A stretch of 64,000 nucleotides of DNA from CAVTYH01 sp963738835 (GTDB taxonomy: Bacteria; Planctomycetota; Planctomycetia; Pirellulales; JADZDJ01): NCBI GenBank assembly GCA_963738835.1, contig CAVTYH010000004.1:62001-126000 (forward strand), given 5' to 3'. The notes under the pieces were generated by a model. It saw only the letters and a program-made list of their open reading frames with translations. It had not been told where the DNA came from and made no database searches. The stretch's first letter is position 1. The number at the start of each line of letters is the position of its first letter. This document shows positions 35,735 to 44,094 of this stretch, piece by piece. Both the position numbers and the translations under genes were made by a program.

Positions 35735-38036
35735 TCACCGTATAGGTTGACTTCGAACGATGTCCTCGTGCGCTGCCGCCCCGTTGCCGTCGGACACGTT
35801 TTCTTCCGCAACGCCGTTGGCATGCGCTGCAAAAGCCTCGCGGACGCTTTCGGCGGCGAGGCTATCGGCAGATGCACCATTGGCGCCAACCGGCGCCAAT
35901 CGAATATCGGTGGCTGACGTTGTGGGCCCCGGACGCAGCGCCAGCAATCGCTCCTGGGCACGAAATTCCGGCTCGCCTTCGGCACGCGGGGCACGAATGT
36001 ACGTGCCGTCGGCTTGCAACAGCCGGGCTTTCACGTTGTCCATCAAATGAGCCGGAATGATTTCGTGCAGAATGCGGTCGCGCAAATCAGCCTGTTCGAT
36101 GGGGAACATCACTTCCACACGGCGATAAAAATTCCGCGGCATCCAATCGGCGCTGGAGAGAAACACCTTCGCTTCTACATCGGGCCCGAAGACGTAAATG
36201 CGGCTGTGTTCCAGGAACCGATCGACGATGCTGCGCACCCGAATGTTGTCTGATATGCCCGACATGCCAGGCCGCAGACCGCAAATGCTGCGATCGACAA
36301 TATCAATCGGCACGCCTGCCTGGCTGGCACGGTACAGTGCTTCAATCACCCGATGATCGACAATGGCGTTGAGCTTGGCGAAAATGCGCGACGGCTTGCC
36401 TTCGGTCGCGCGCTGAGTTTGCTCTTCAATCAATTGCATCGTGCGGCGGTGCAAATCGGTGGGCGCCACCACCAGCTTTCGCCACTGATGACCCTGCGAA
36501 TAACCGGTGAGCAGGTTGAACAGCGCCGAGGCATCGGTGGCAATATCTTCGTCAGCGGTGAACAATCCCAAATCGGTGTAGACCAATGCGGTCGTCGGGT
36601 TGTAGTTGCCGGTGCCCAGATGCACGTATCGTTTCAGCGTGTTGCCTTCTTGCCGCACAACCAGCGAGAGCTTGCAATGCGTTTTCCAATCGAGGAAACC
36701 GAATACCACGTGCACGCCGGCCCGTTCTAGTTGCCGCGCCCACGAAACGTTGTTGGCTTCGTCGAACCGCGCTTTCAACTCCACCAGCGCCGTGACGTGC
36801 TTGCCGTTGTCGGCGGCCTGGATGAGGGCCCGCGTAATCGGCGAATCGCCGCTGGTGCGGTAAAGCGTTTGCTTGATGGCCAGCACCTTCGGATCGTTCG
36901 CCGCTTTGGTGACAAAATCGACCACGGCATCGAACGAGTCGTACGGATGATGCAGCAGAATATCGCGGCGGGCGATCGGTGGCGAACAAATCGTCACGCC
37001 GCCGCAAGCCGCGCGGCATTTGCGGCGAAAAAGGCGGATCGCGCAGCTGTTCGCGATCGGCCAGCTTGATCAGCTCCATCATCGCCGTCAGATCCAGCGG
37101 CCCAGGAATGCGATATACTTCGCTGTAGCCTTCCGGCTGGTTGTCGCGAATCGCTTCTTCGTCGATGATCATGCGCGACAAATCTTCGCTGCCGCCGGCC
37201 GCCACCTCCAATCGCACCGCTTCGCCGCGCTGCCGGGTTTTAAGCCGGTCTTCGATCAGCCGCAGCATATCGTCCGATTCTTGCTCGAGCAAATCGATAT
37301 CGCTGTCGCGCGTGATGCGGAATGTGGTCCACGAGAGCACGTCGAATCCGCCAAACAACTCCGGCAAGCGAGCCGACACCAAATCTTCCAGCAAAATAAA
37401 TTGTGCATCGTCGCCACTGCCCACCGGCACCAGCCGCGGCAACACCTGTGGCACTTGCACCACGGCGAACAATTGCTTGGGCCCCAAACCACGCCGCCGA
37501 TCGAGCATCGCGGCCAGATACAAACCACGGTTGTGATACCGCGGACTGGGATGGGCCGGATCGACCGCCATCGGCGTCAGAATCGGCAAGGCCCGCTCAC
37601 GGAAAAAGCGATCGACGGCAATCTGCTGATCGGCATTCAACTCGTGCGGCGCCAGCAGCCGGATGCCCTCGGCGGCCAGCGCCGGACGCACCGAGTCGTT
37701 CCAGCAGCGATATTGCGCCGCGACCAATTCCTGCGTGCGCTTTGTGATTCGCTGCAGTTGTGCCAAGGCCCGTAAACCGTCGGGGCTGTAATCTTGCGGA
37801 GCGCCGTCGCCGAAGGCCTGTTCGCGCAAGCCGGCGACGCGGACCATGAAGAACTCGTCCAGGTTCGAACTGAAAATCGCCAGGAACTTCACCCGTTCCA
37901 ACAGCGGCGTGCGCGGGTCTTCCGCTTCCTCAAGCACGCGGGCGTTAAACTCCAGCCAGCTCAGCTCGCGGTTGATGAACAGTTCGGGAGGAAAATTCTG
38001 CTCGTACATTTCGTGATGGGGGCCTGGAAAAACCAT
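35735..38036 (-). CDS. ppk1: Polyphosphate kinase 1, one frameshift
   Basis: This enzyme polymerises the gamma-phosphate of ATP into polyphosphate through a phospho-His intermediate. I chose ATG 38036, with GGAG before it (MVFPGPHHEMYEQ); ATG 38009 is also possible. The N-terminal domain has INRELSWLEFNARVLEEA and SSNLDEFFMVRVAGL. Near 36978 an extra base shifts the frame; the sequence continues as IARRDILLHHPYDSFD. The catalytic core follows: LYRTSGDSPI, VELKARFDEANN, HCKLSLVVR, and YVHLGTGNYNPTTALVYTD, which contains the His of the phosphoenzyme. The final 60 residues are a low-complexity tail. Confidence 0.92.
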
Positions 38037-38068
38037 CGTCACTCCGCACTCTATCTTACGAGCCGCGC

Positions 38069-38161
38069 AAGGCGTGGGGAAAGCCCCAATCGAGTTGTCC
38101 TGCAACTGGAATCGAGGCCTGTTATCGAAAGGTTAGCACGGCCAGAAACTTCCCCACGCCT
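38069..38161. repeat. Inverted repeat AAGGCGTGGGGAA / TTCCCCACGCCT
   Basis: Exact 12-base arms at 38070-38081 and 38150-38161 flank 68 bases upstream of ppk1. It could be a small mobile or palindromic element, or part of a leader fold. Confidence 0.5.
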
Positions 38162-38227
38162 GAGTCGAATGCCGACCAGCAAAAGTAATTGAATTCCACG
38201 CAGTATTTTGACTCAAGTGCCGGCAAA

Positions 38228-38330
38228 ATCGTCGTCCATGGCACAATAACAAGGACCAAAGCCTAATGACCAAATCGTGACGGCATGCACCCATTGGTCA
38301 TTGGTGCTTGGTCATGGGTCATTTATCCTG
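38228..38330. repeat. GACCAA/TTGGTCAT low-complexity repeat
   Basis: GGACCAAAGCCTAATGACCAA at 38253-38273 is the rough inverse of TTGGTCATTGGTGCTTGGTCATGGGTCAT at 38294-38323. It lies directly before the alpha/beta hydrolase start. Confidence 0.55.
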
Positions 38331-39269
38331 ATGATGATGTCTGCCGATTGTCAATCGCTGTATCCGTTCGAATCGCACGAGATCTTCCTCGACGGCCATC
38401 GCTACCACTACGTCGACGAAGGCCAGGGCGAACCGCTGCTGTTGGTGCACGGCAATCCGACGTGGTCGTTCTTTTGGCGCGAGCTGATTTTGGCGCTGCG
38501 TGGACAATACCGGGTGATTGCCGTCGATCACATCGGCTGCGGACTGAGCGACAAGCCGCAGCAGTATTCGTATCGGTTGCAGCAGCATATCGATAATTTG
38601 AGCGCGCTGGTTCAGTCGCTCGATTTGCGCAAAGTGACGCTTGTGGCTCACGACTGGGGCGGCGCGATTGGCTTGGGAGCCGCCCTGGCCGCGCCGGAGC
38701 GATTTGCACGGTTTGTATTATCGAACACGGCCGGTTTTCGCTCGCCGCATATTCCGTGGAGGATCCGCCTGTGCCACACGCCCGTCTTCGGCACACTCGC
38801 CATTCGCGGGCTGAATGCTTTCTTGCGAGCAGCATTGCGCATGGCGCTGCAAAAACCGGAGCGCCTGACACCGGCGGTTCGGGCCGGCTATCTGGCGCCG
38901 TACGATTCGTGGGCCCATCGAATTGCCATTGATCGCTTCGTGAAAGACATTCCGCTTTCGCCGCGGCATCCGAGTTATGAAACGCTGGTGCAAATCGAAC
39001 GCGGCCTGCCGATGTTGGCCGATCGCCCGTGGCTGCTGCTCTGGGGCATGCACGATTGGTGCTTTCACCCGTGGTATTTAGAGCGGTTCCTCGACTTCGT
39101 ACCGCACGCCGAAGTCCACCGCTTGAAGGACGCCGGGCATTTGATTCTCGAAGACGCCCCCGACGAATCAATCGAAGCGGTTCGCACGTTTTTGGCAAAA
39201 TCGGCCTGCAACAGCCCAAACCCAGCGATTCGGGAACGACGTCGAGATCAGACGATTTTGGAGCACTGA
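38331..39269 (+). CDS. Alpha/beta hydrolase, haloalkane-dehalogenase-like
   Basis: I chose the MMM start at 38331; the longer in-frame start would translate a repeat. Features of the haloalkane dehalogenase branch are visible: HGNPTWSFFWR (oxyanion and halide-site Asn42), HDWGG with nucleophile Asp108 and Trp109, and a C-terminal DAGHLILEDAPDE with the catalytic His. The cap region lies between about residues 140 and 215. OleB-type beta-lactone decarboxylases share the same motifs; no ole genes are nearby, so the substrate stays open. The C-terminal 20 residues are basic and may be unstructured. Confidence 0.82.
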   Translation: MMMSADCQSLYPFESHEIFLDGHRYHYVDEGQGEPLLLVHGNPTWSFFWRELILALRGQYRVIAVDHIGCGLSDKPQQYSYRLQQHIDNLSALVQSLDLRKVTLVAHDWGGAIGLGAALAAPERFARFVLSNTAGFRSPHIPWRIRLCHTPVFGTLAIRGLNAFLRAALRMALQKPERLTPAVRAGYLAPYDSWAHRIAIDRFVKDIPLSPRHPSYETLVQIERGLPMLADRPWLLLWGMHDWCFHPWYLERFLDFVPHAEVHRLKDAGHLILEDAPDESIEAVRTFLAKSACNSPNPAIRERRRDQTILEH

Positions 39270-39352
39270 CATCGACTGCGGCGATAAATATTGTCCATGG
39301 TGGTGCAGAATTCAATTTCTCGAACATTCTCAAAAATGGTATAATTGCAGCC

Positions 39353-39662
39353 ATGCGAGCCCCTCGTTTCTCATTGCGAACGTTGTTCATCGGCATCACG
39401 CTGGCCGGCATGCTGATGAGCTGGGTCAGCTATCAATTGAATTGGATTCGTGCGCGGCATGAATTCCTGGACTGCGCATCACGGCGGAAACTTTCTCTTG
39501 TGCATAACTTATCAGCCGGCGCCTTGGCAGTTGCGAATGTTTGGCGAGCAGGGCTTCATGCACCAGACGTTCACCATTGAGGAAGAATATTTGGATCAGG
39601 CAAAACAATTGTTTCCCGAGGTTGATAGTTTCCACGCGGTGCAACCAGGGCACTTCTATTGA
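39353..39662 (+). CDS. Small FSLRTL-type membrane protein, frameshift
   Basis: The start is ATG 39353: MRAPRFSLRTLFIGITLAG begins one membrane helix followed by YQLNWIRARHEFLD. Near 39465 the frame changes and the typical ending of this planctomycete family continues, PAPWQLRMFGEQGF then QLFPEVDSFHAVQPG, to TGA... at 39662. If the frameshift is not real the protein would be 75 residues ending at 39580. Function unknown. Confidence 0.65.
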
Positions 39663-39730
39663 GGCATGGAATGTCGCCCTGGACGTTGTAAGTCTGCGCT
39701 TTCACCTTTTTTCCCTATTCGCATTCATTC

Positions 39731-40222
39731 TTGTCCGCTTCTTTTCACGTTCGCGTTTCCAAAGACTATCTGGTCTTCAGCGCTGCGCATTTCATCACGC
39801 TGGGCGAGGGTCAGTGCGAGCGGCTGCACGGCCACAATTACCGGGTGGCGGCGGAAGTTTCCGGGCCATTGGATCAGAATCATTACGTGATCGATTTTCT
39901 GGCTCTGCGCGACACACTGCGCGGTCTTGCGAACGAGCTTGATCACCACGTCCTGCTGCCGACGAACCATCCGCAGATTCACATCACGGCCGATGAAAAG
40001 CAGGTGGAAGCCACGTTCGAAGACCGCCGCTGGATGTTTCCTCGCGGCGATTGCGTGCTGCTGCCAGTGCCCAACACCACGGCCGAAATGCTGGCCGAAT
40101 ACCTGGGCCGCCGATTGCTCGACAATCTGGAACGCCGCTATCACTTGCGACCCCAACGCGTGCAGATCGAAGTCGACGAATGTTACGGCCAGGTCGGCGT
40201 TTGCGAGCTGATCGATGGTTGA
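39731..40222 (+). CDS. queD: 6-pyruvoyl-tetrahydropterin synthase / QueD family
   Basis: This zinc enzyme converts dihydroneopterin triphosphate to 6-carboxytetrahydropterin, the second step toward queuosine and related deazapurines. The open frame begins with TTG 39731 and no ATG precedes the family sequence, so the start is tentative. Zinc ligands are His20 (FSAAH), His33 and His35 in CERLHGHNY, with catalytic Cys29 in the CxxxHGH arrangement. LDHHVLLP and NTTAEMLAEYLG match the second active-site half. It is longer than E. coli QueD through an insert near residues 85-105. Confidence 0.88.
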   Translation: MSASFHVRVSKDYLVFSAAHFITLGEGQCERLHGHNYRVAAEVSGPLDQNHYVIDFLALRDTLRGLANELDHHVLLPTNHPQIHITADEKQVEATFEDRRWMFPRGDCVLLPVPNTTAEMLAEYLGRRLLDNLERRYHLRPQRVQIEVDECYGQVGVCELIDG

Positions 40223-40224
40223 GG

Positions 40225-40304
40225 GTCGAAGAGTCGAAGAGTCAAAAAGTCGAAGAGAAGGTGGATATCTCGCTTGCGACTCTGAGACTCTTCGACCCCC
40301 GCTC
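40225..40304. repeat. Second GTCGAAGAGTCGAAGAGTC inverted repeat
   Basis: GGGTCGAAGAGTCGAAGAGTC near 40226 and GACTCTGAGACTCTTCGACCCC near 40280-40302 are arms of a stem just after queD. Same family as 28452-28530. Confidence 0.65.
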
Positions 40305-40426
40305 TGCGTGCTAGCATCTCATCGCAATCGTTAAAGATTGCCGCTGGCTTTTGCCGATAATCGCTCCGGCTGAATCGATGGCGTCGGTGTGCCGTACAGC
40401 ATTTCTTCTTTCAAAGCGAATCAAAA

Positions 40427-40612
40427 ATGCACGTCTTTCAAGCTCGCCTCAGCGTGCGAAATACGGCCAGACGCGGCCAATCGAGCGCTGCGATTCCCGC
40501 TGAATCTCGATCGCTGGCCGACCGCCTTGCCCAACTGAACGCTAGCATACGCCGCCAGCCGGAGGCTGCCGCAGGCGTGATTGAATTCTGGCTCCGCAAG
40601 GAAACCAACTAA
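40427..40612 (+). CDS. Small ORF resembling the FliF C-terminal tail
   Basis: This is a 61-residue frame, ATG 40427 to TAA 40612, ending one base before fliG. The last 30 residues (LADRLAQLNASIRRQPEAAAGVIEFWLRKE) resemble the end of FliF, the MS-ring protein, which typically reads like VREDPEAAANVLRxW and binds the FliG N-terminal domain. The first 30 residues show no similarity that I recognise. It may be a fliF remnant or a detached FliG-binding peptide. The resemblance is by eye and the helix is short. Confidence 0.4.
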   Translation: MHVFQARLSVRNTARRGQSSAAIPAESRSLADRLAQLNASIRRQPEAAAGVIEFWLRKETN

Positions 40613-40613
40613 C

Positions 40614-41615
40614 GTGGCCGCTTTACCCAGCATCCGCAAAGCCGCTGTTCTGCTGACCAGCCTTCCCGAGGAAGAAGCGGTCAAGCTGCTGGCGAAGCTC
40701 GAGCCCAAGCAGGTCGAGGCAGTCTCTATCGAAATCGCCAAAATGGGCAGCACGGGAGGCGAAGACCAAGAAAGCATTTTCAATGAATTCGCCGACGCCA
40801 GCCCGGCCTCACTGTCTGTCAGTTCCGGCGGTTTGGAAGTTGCGAAGACGTTGGTTGAAAAAGCGCTGGGCAAAAACGCGACCGACACGCTCGACAACGT
40901 GCGGCAACAAATCGAAGCCTTGCCGTTCGGGTTTCTGCAGAAAGTCGATAGTCAGAATTTGCTGACCTTCATTGTCGACGAACATCCACAAACCATCGCG
41001 CTGATTGTTTCGAATTTGCCACCGGCCCAGGGCGCCGGCATTCTGGCAGGCCTGCCCAGCGAGCGGCAGTTGGCCGTCATTCGACGGATTGCCACCATGG
41101 GGCAAACCAATCCTGAGATTATTCATGAAGTGGAAAAGGGCTTGGAAAACCGCATGGCCAGCGTCATGAGCCAGCAATACGAAAACGCCGGCGGCGTCGG
41201 GGCCGTGGCCGAGATTTTGAACGTCATCGATCGCGCCACCGAGCGCACGCTGCTGGAACACTTGGCCACCGACGATCCCGACTTGGTCGAAGAAATTCGC
41301 CGCTTGATGTTCGTGTTCGAAGACCTGGCCAAGTTCGCCGACAAAGATCTGCAAACCGTGCTGAAGAACGTCGAGAACTCACAATGGGCCACGGCGCTGA
41401 AGGGAGCCAGCGAGGAGCTGGTGCAGAAGATTACGCACAACATGTCGGCCCGCGCCGCCGAAACACTGAAAGAAGAAATGGGCTACCTCGGCCCGGTGAA
41501 GCGCAGCGCCGTGGAACAGATGCAGCAGCAAGTTGTCGACGTGATCCGCCGTCTGGAAGACGCCGGCGAAATCACCCGCGGCGCCGGCGAAGAAGAAGAG
41601 CAGTTGATCAGTTAA
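40614..41615 (+). CDS. fliG: Flagellar motor switch protein FliG
   Basis: FliG links the MS-ring to the C-ring and contacts the stator to generate torque. I chose GTG 40614 (AALPSIRKAAVLLTSL after the initiator), the usual start of the FliG N-terminal domain; a TTG 33 bases earlier is possible. Middle-domain hallmarks include EHPQTIALIVSNLPP and the EHPQ motif. The C-terminal domain has the charged torque helix (MFVFEDLAKFADKDLQTVLKNV). It has full length at 333 residues. No other clear flagellar gene lies in the window. Confidence 0.93.
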   Translation: MAALPSIRKAAVLLTSLPEEEAVKLLAKLEPKQVEAVSIEIAKMGSTGGEDQESIFNEFADASPASLSVSSGGLEVAKTLVEKALGKNATDTLDNVRQQIEALPFGFLQKVDSQNLLTFIVDEHPQTIALIVSNLPPAQGAGILAGLPSERQLAVIRRIATMGQTNPEIIHEVEKGLENRMASVMSQQYENAGGVGAVAEILNVIDRATERTLLEHLATDDPDLVEEIRRLMFVFEDLAKFADKDLQTVLKNVENSQWATALKGASEELVQKITHNMSARAAETLKEEMGYLGPVKRSAVEQMQQQVVDVIRRLEDAGEITRGAGEEEEQLIS

Positions 41616-41828
41616 GGCGGCTTGGTTTTCACAATTCTAGCCTCGCCACGTCAACATGGCCGACGTGCTCGCGTCGCCATTTTCGCGGCAAAATTGCTTG
41701 ATTCTTCCTCAGCGCGGCTCTAATAATTGCCCCAGCTATTGGGGACTGCTATGTTGCACCTTTGGACAGGGAACCAATCGCGGCGCTGGCTTGCGATACG
41801 TTCCTGCAAGCACGGCAGGGACAATCTC

Positions 41829-43031
41829 ATGCGAGGAATTCCTTATTTGGCCGTCGTTCTCGCGACGCTCTTTTTCGTTTCATCCGCTTCCGCGCAGCCT
41901 TATATCGGCGTAGATCTTGGCCAGCTAAGTCCGCCATTCATCGTCGTCGGAGGCAGCAACTTCTCAGCCGCATCGGCGAAAGAGGGCGCGGTCGGTACCG
42001 TGGGAGTCGGCCCGAACGTACTGCCGACTAATCGCGCCTTGTATTGGAAGTTGCCGAATGGCGAGGTAACCGATTTGACACCAGTTCAATGGAATGGCTT
42101 CAACACGGCCAATGCGTCAGCCACCGACGGAATTCACCAGGTGGGCTCAGCGGGATATGCACCATCGATCGCCGGCACAGGTGCATTCACCCACGCGATT
42201 TTGTGGAGCGGAACGGCGGAGTCGGCAATCGATCTCAATCCAACACTTGCGAATGGCTTCGACGGCTCGATTGCGACTGGAGTCCATGGCAACCAGGAAG
42301 TTGGCGCCATCAAGAAATCTGGCGGGTACACATTGTCCGATTATCGCGCTGTCTTGTGGACTGGTTCCGCCGCTTCCGCCGTGGAACTACAACCTACGAA
42401 CCTCATTGGGTTCGATTACTCGATTGCATATGCGACCGATGGCTCACAACAGGTTGGCCAGATCGGCAATAGCACGGTTCAGCATGCAGTTCTCTGGACC
42501 GGTGCAGCGAACACTGCGGTCGATCTGCATCCAACAAATCTAACGGGCTTTTCGTCCTCGGTTGCATACGGAGTTGGCGGGGGACAACAAGTAGGGCAAG
42601 GAGAAGGCGATGGGACAAATGGCCCGCACGCTTTGCTTTGGAGTGGCAATGCCGATTCCGTAGTCGATTTGAATCCGACCAGTCTCGGCTTCGTGACGTC
42701 AGCCGCTTCCACCACGAACGGGCAATTTCAGGCGGGTTACGGAACTGATGCCGGCTTTCTCACTCACGCCATCCTTTGGCATGGGACTGCCGACTCGGCG
42801 ATCGACTTACAACGTTTGCTGCCAACCGAAGTCTCTGCTTCGTTTGCAAATACGGTAGATGAAGAAGGAATCATTTACGGTACCGCATATTTTGAGGACG
42901 GCAGCATCCATGCAGTGGAGTGGGTTCCCGTACCGGAACCGGCCGGCATCGCGCTGGCCGCCCTGGCATTTCTAGGGCTTATCGCTGCATATCGCCGCGG
43001 CAAATCGAGATGGCCGCTCGCGGTTTCGTAA
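41829..43031 (+). CDS. Secreted repeat protein with PEP-CTERM anchor
   Basis: I chose ATG 41829 (MRGIPYLAVVLATLFFVSSASAQ), giving a clean signal peptide. The 400-residue protein contains six or seven imperfect repeats of about 50 residues with the pattern HAxLWxGxAxSAVDLxPTxxxGFxxSxAxxxxxGxQVGQ, as in HAF-type extracellular repeats, likely a beta-propeller. The C-terminus is VPEPAGIALAALAFLGLIAAYRR, a PEP-CTERM signal for exosortase. No catalytic motif was seen. The gene is more AT-rich than its neighbours. Confidence 0.8.
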   Translation: MRGIPYLAVVLATLFFVSSASAQPYIGVDLGQLSPPFIVVGGSNFSAASAKEGAVGTVGVGPNVLPTNRALYWKLPNGEVTDLTPVQWNGFNTANASATDGIHQVGSAGYAPSIAGTGAFTHAILWSGTAESAIDLNPTLANGFDGSIATGVHGNQEVGAIKKSGGYTLSDYRAVLWTGSAASAVELQPTNLIGFDYSIAYATDGSQQVGQIGNSTVQHAVLWTGAANTAVDLHPTNLTGFSSSVAYGVGGGQQVGQGEGDGTNGPHALLWSGNADSVVDLNPTSLGFVTSAASTTNGQFQAGYGTDAGFLTHAILWHGTADSAIDLQRLLPTEVSASFANTVDEEGIIYGTAYFEDGSIHAVEWVPVPEPAGIALAALAFLGLIAAYRRGKSRWPLAVS

Positions 43032-43131
43032 ATCCGAAGCCAGCGAACAATTCTATGCGAGAATCAGGCCACGAGTCTGGTAATATCGGCCGTGATTCAT
43101 CGTTACGCTTTTAAGCTGGAGAGTTTCTTCA

Positions 43132-43208
43132 GGGTGGCACGCTCTGACGTAAGGAAGGGCGTGCTTTGAGCTTCGATACGCCCTTCGCGGACTCGGGGCG
43201 TGCCACCC
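43132..43208. repeat. Nested inverted repeat GGGTGGCACGC ... GCGTGCCACCC
   Basis: The outer arms at 43132-43142 and 43198-43208 are exact; an inner pair, AAGGGCGT (about 43154) and ACGCCCTT (about 43178), nests within. It lies about 100 bases after the PEP-CTERM gene and could end its transcript, but there is no T tract. Confidence 0.6.
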
Positions 43209-43256
43209 CTTACGCAATTTGAAAAAGTGATCTGCCTGCGTGGCCTGAAACGGTTC

Positions 43257-43286
43257 TTGACTTTTTATACTTATGTACATTATAAT
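43257..43286 (+). promoter_or_regulatory. Strong-looking sigma70-type promoter
   Basis: TTGACT at 43257-43262 and a perfect TATAAT at 43281-43286 are 18 bases apart, in an AT-rich stretch. The next clear gene is mutS, about 800 bases downstream. Confidence 0.5.
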
Positions 43287-44094
43287 TTAGAGCGGAACTG
43301 CCGCAGCACACCGTGACCTCTAGTTTGCGGCTTTGGAAACCACCCTGAACAGCGAACTCAATGCGGATGAATTGCACTCCGAACTTGGGCACGCTCCATC
43401 GCCGCTCGGTCGATGTCCGGCGCAAAGAGAAACAGCATGAGAACGATTGATCGCCAAGGCAAAGCGGCCGTGAGGCGACAATGCTCGCAGGAGAAACTAC
43501 GTTTTTCCCGAGAGAAACGCGATGTTTGCGGTTCGCATGGTCGCATCGATTTCAGTTTTTCGCGCGCGTCGTCGTCCGTCGCAGGGAGCAGCACTCACCC
43601 TCATCCCGGCCCTCTCCCAAGGGAGAGGGAGACCGGCACAACGTGCCGAGAGAGCGATGTATCAATGCGGCGCAAAAAATCGCGTATTCCTCGAGGAAAA
43701 CAACACATTGATCCATCGTTCTTTTATTTTCTTTGGCACGCACACAATAAAATGCAAAAACTCTCGGGAAAAACAACGCATTTCGAAAACCACTTCGCGA
43801 CGCCGTGTATCAGTGTGGGTGCAATGGTGCAAAACATTCGAGAAATTCGCGCGTTTTACAGACGAGGACTTTACCACGTCGGAGTCACGGCAACCGAATC
43901 CGAGCCGCGCCCGTCAGGAAGCGGTGGAGGGTCGCCAGGGAATTCTCGACCGATACCGTGGGGCGATGCGGGCCGCATTCCGGCAATGCCATCGCCGGCT
44001 GTTACATGGTTCGACAGGCTCACCACAGGCCGGTTGGACAAGCTCACCGAACACTGCCTACCGCCTACTTCCGCTGTTTGCTAACATCGCCGTC
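43287..44094. other. Long non-coding stretch before mutS
   Basis: These 808 bases have open frames in several phases but none with family-like sequence. GTTTTTCCCGAGAG at 43499-43512 is matched by its exact reverse complement CTCTCGGGAAAAAC at about 43759-43772. A CCCTCACCCCGG-family repeat sits at 43592-43635. The part 43660-43870 is more AT-rich than its surroundings. It may hold a non-coding RNA, a decayed gene or a long mutS leader. Confidence 0.45.
43592..43635. repeat. CCCTCATCCCGGCCCTCTCCC...GGGAGAGGGAG repeat unit
   Basis: This is an intergenic member of the family that is also inside mutS and the CehA-like gene. Confidence 0.7.
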
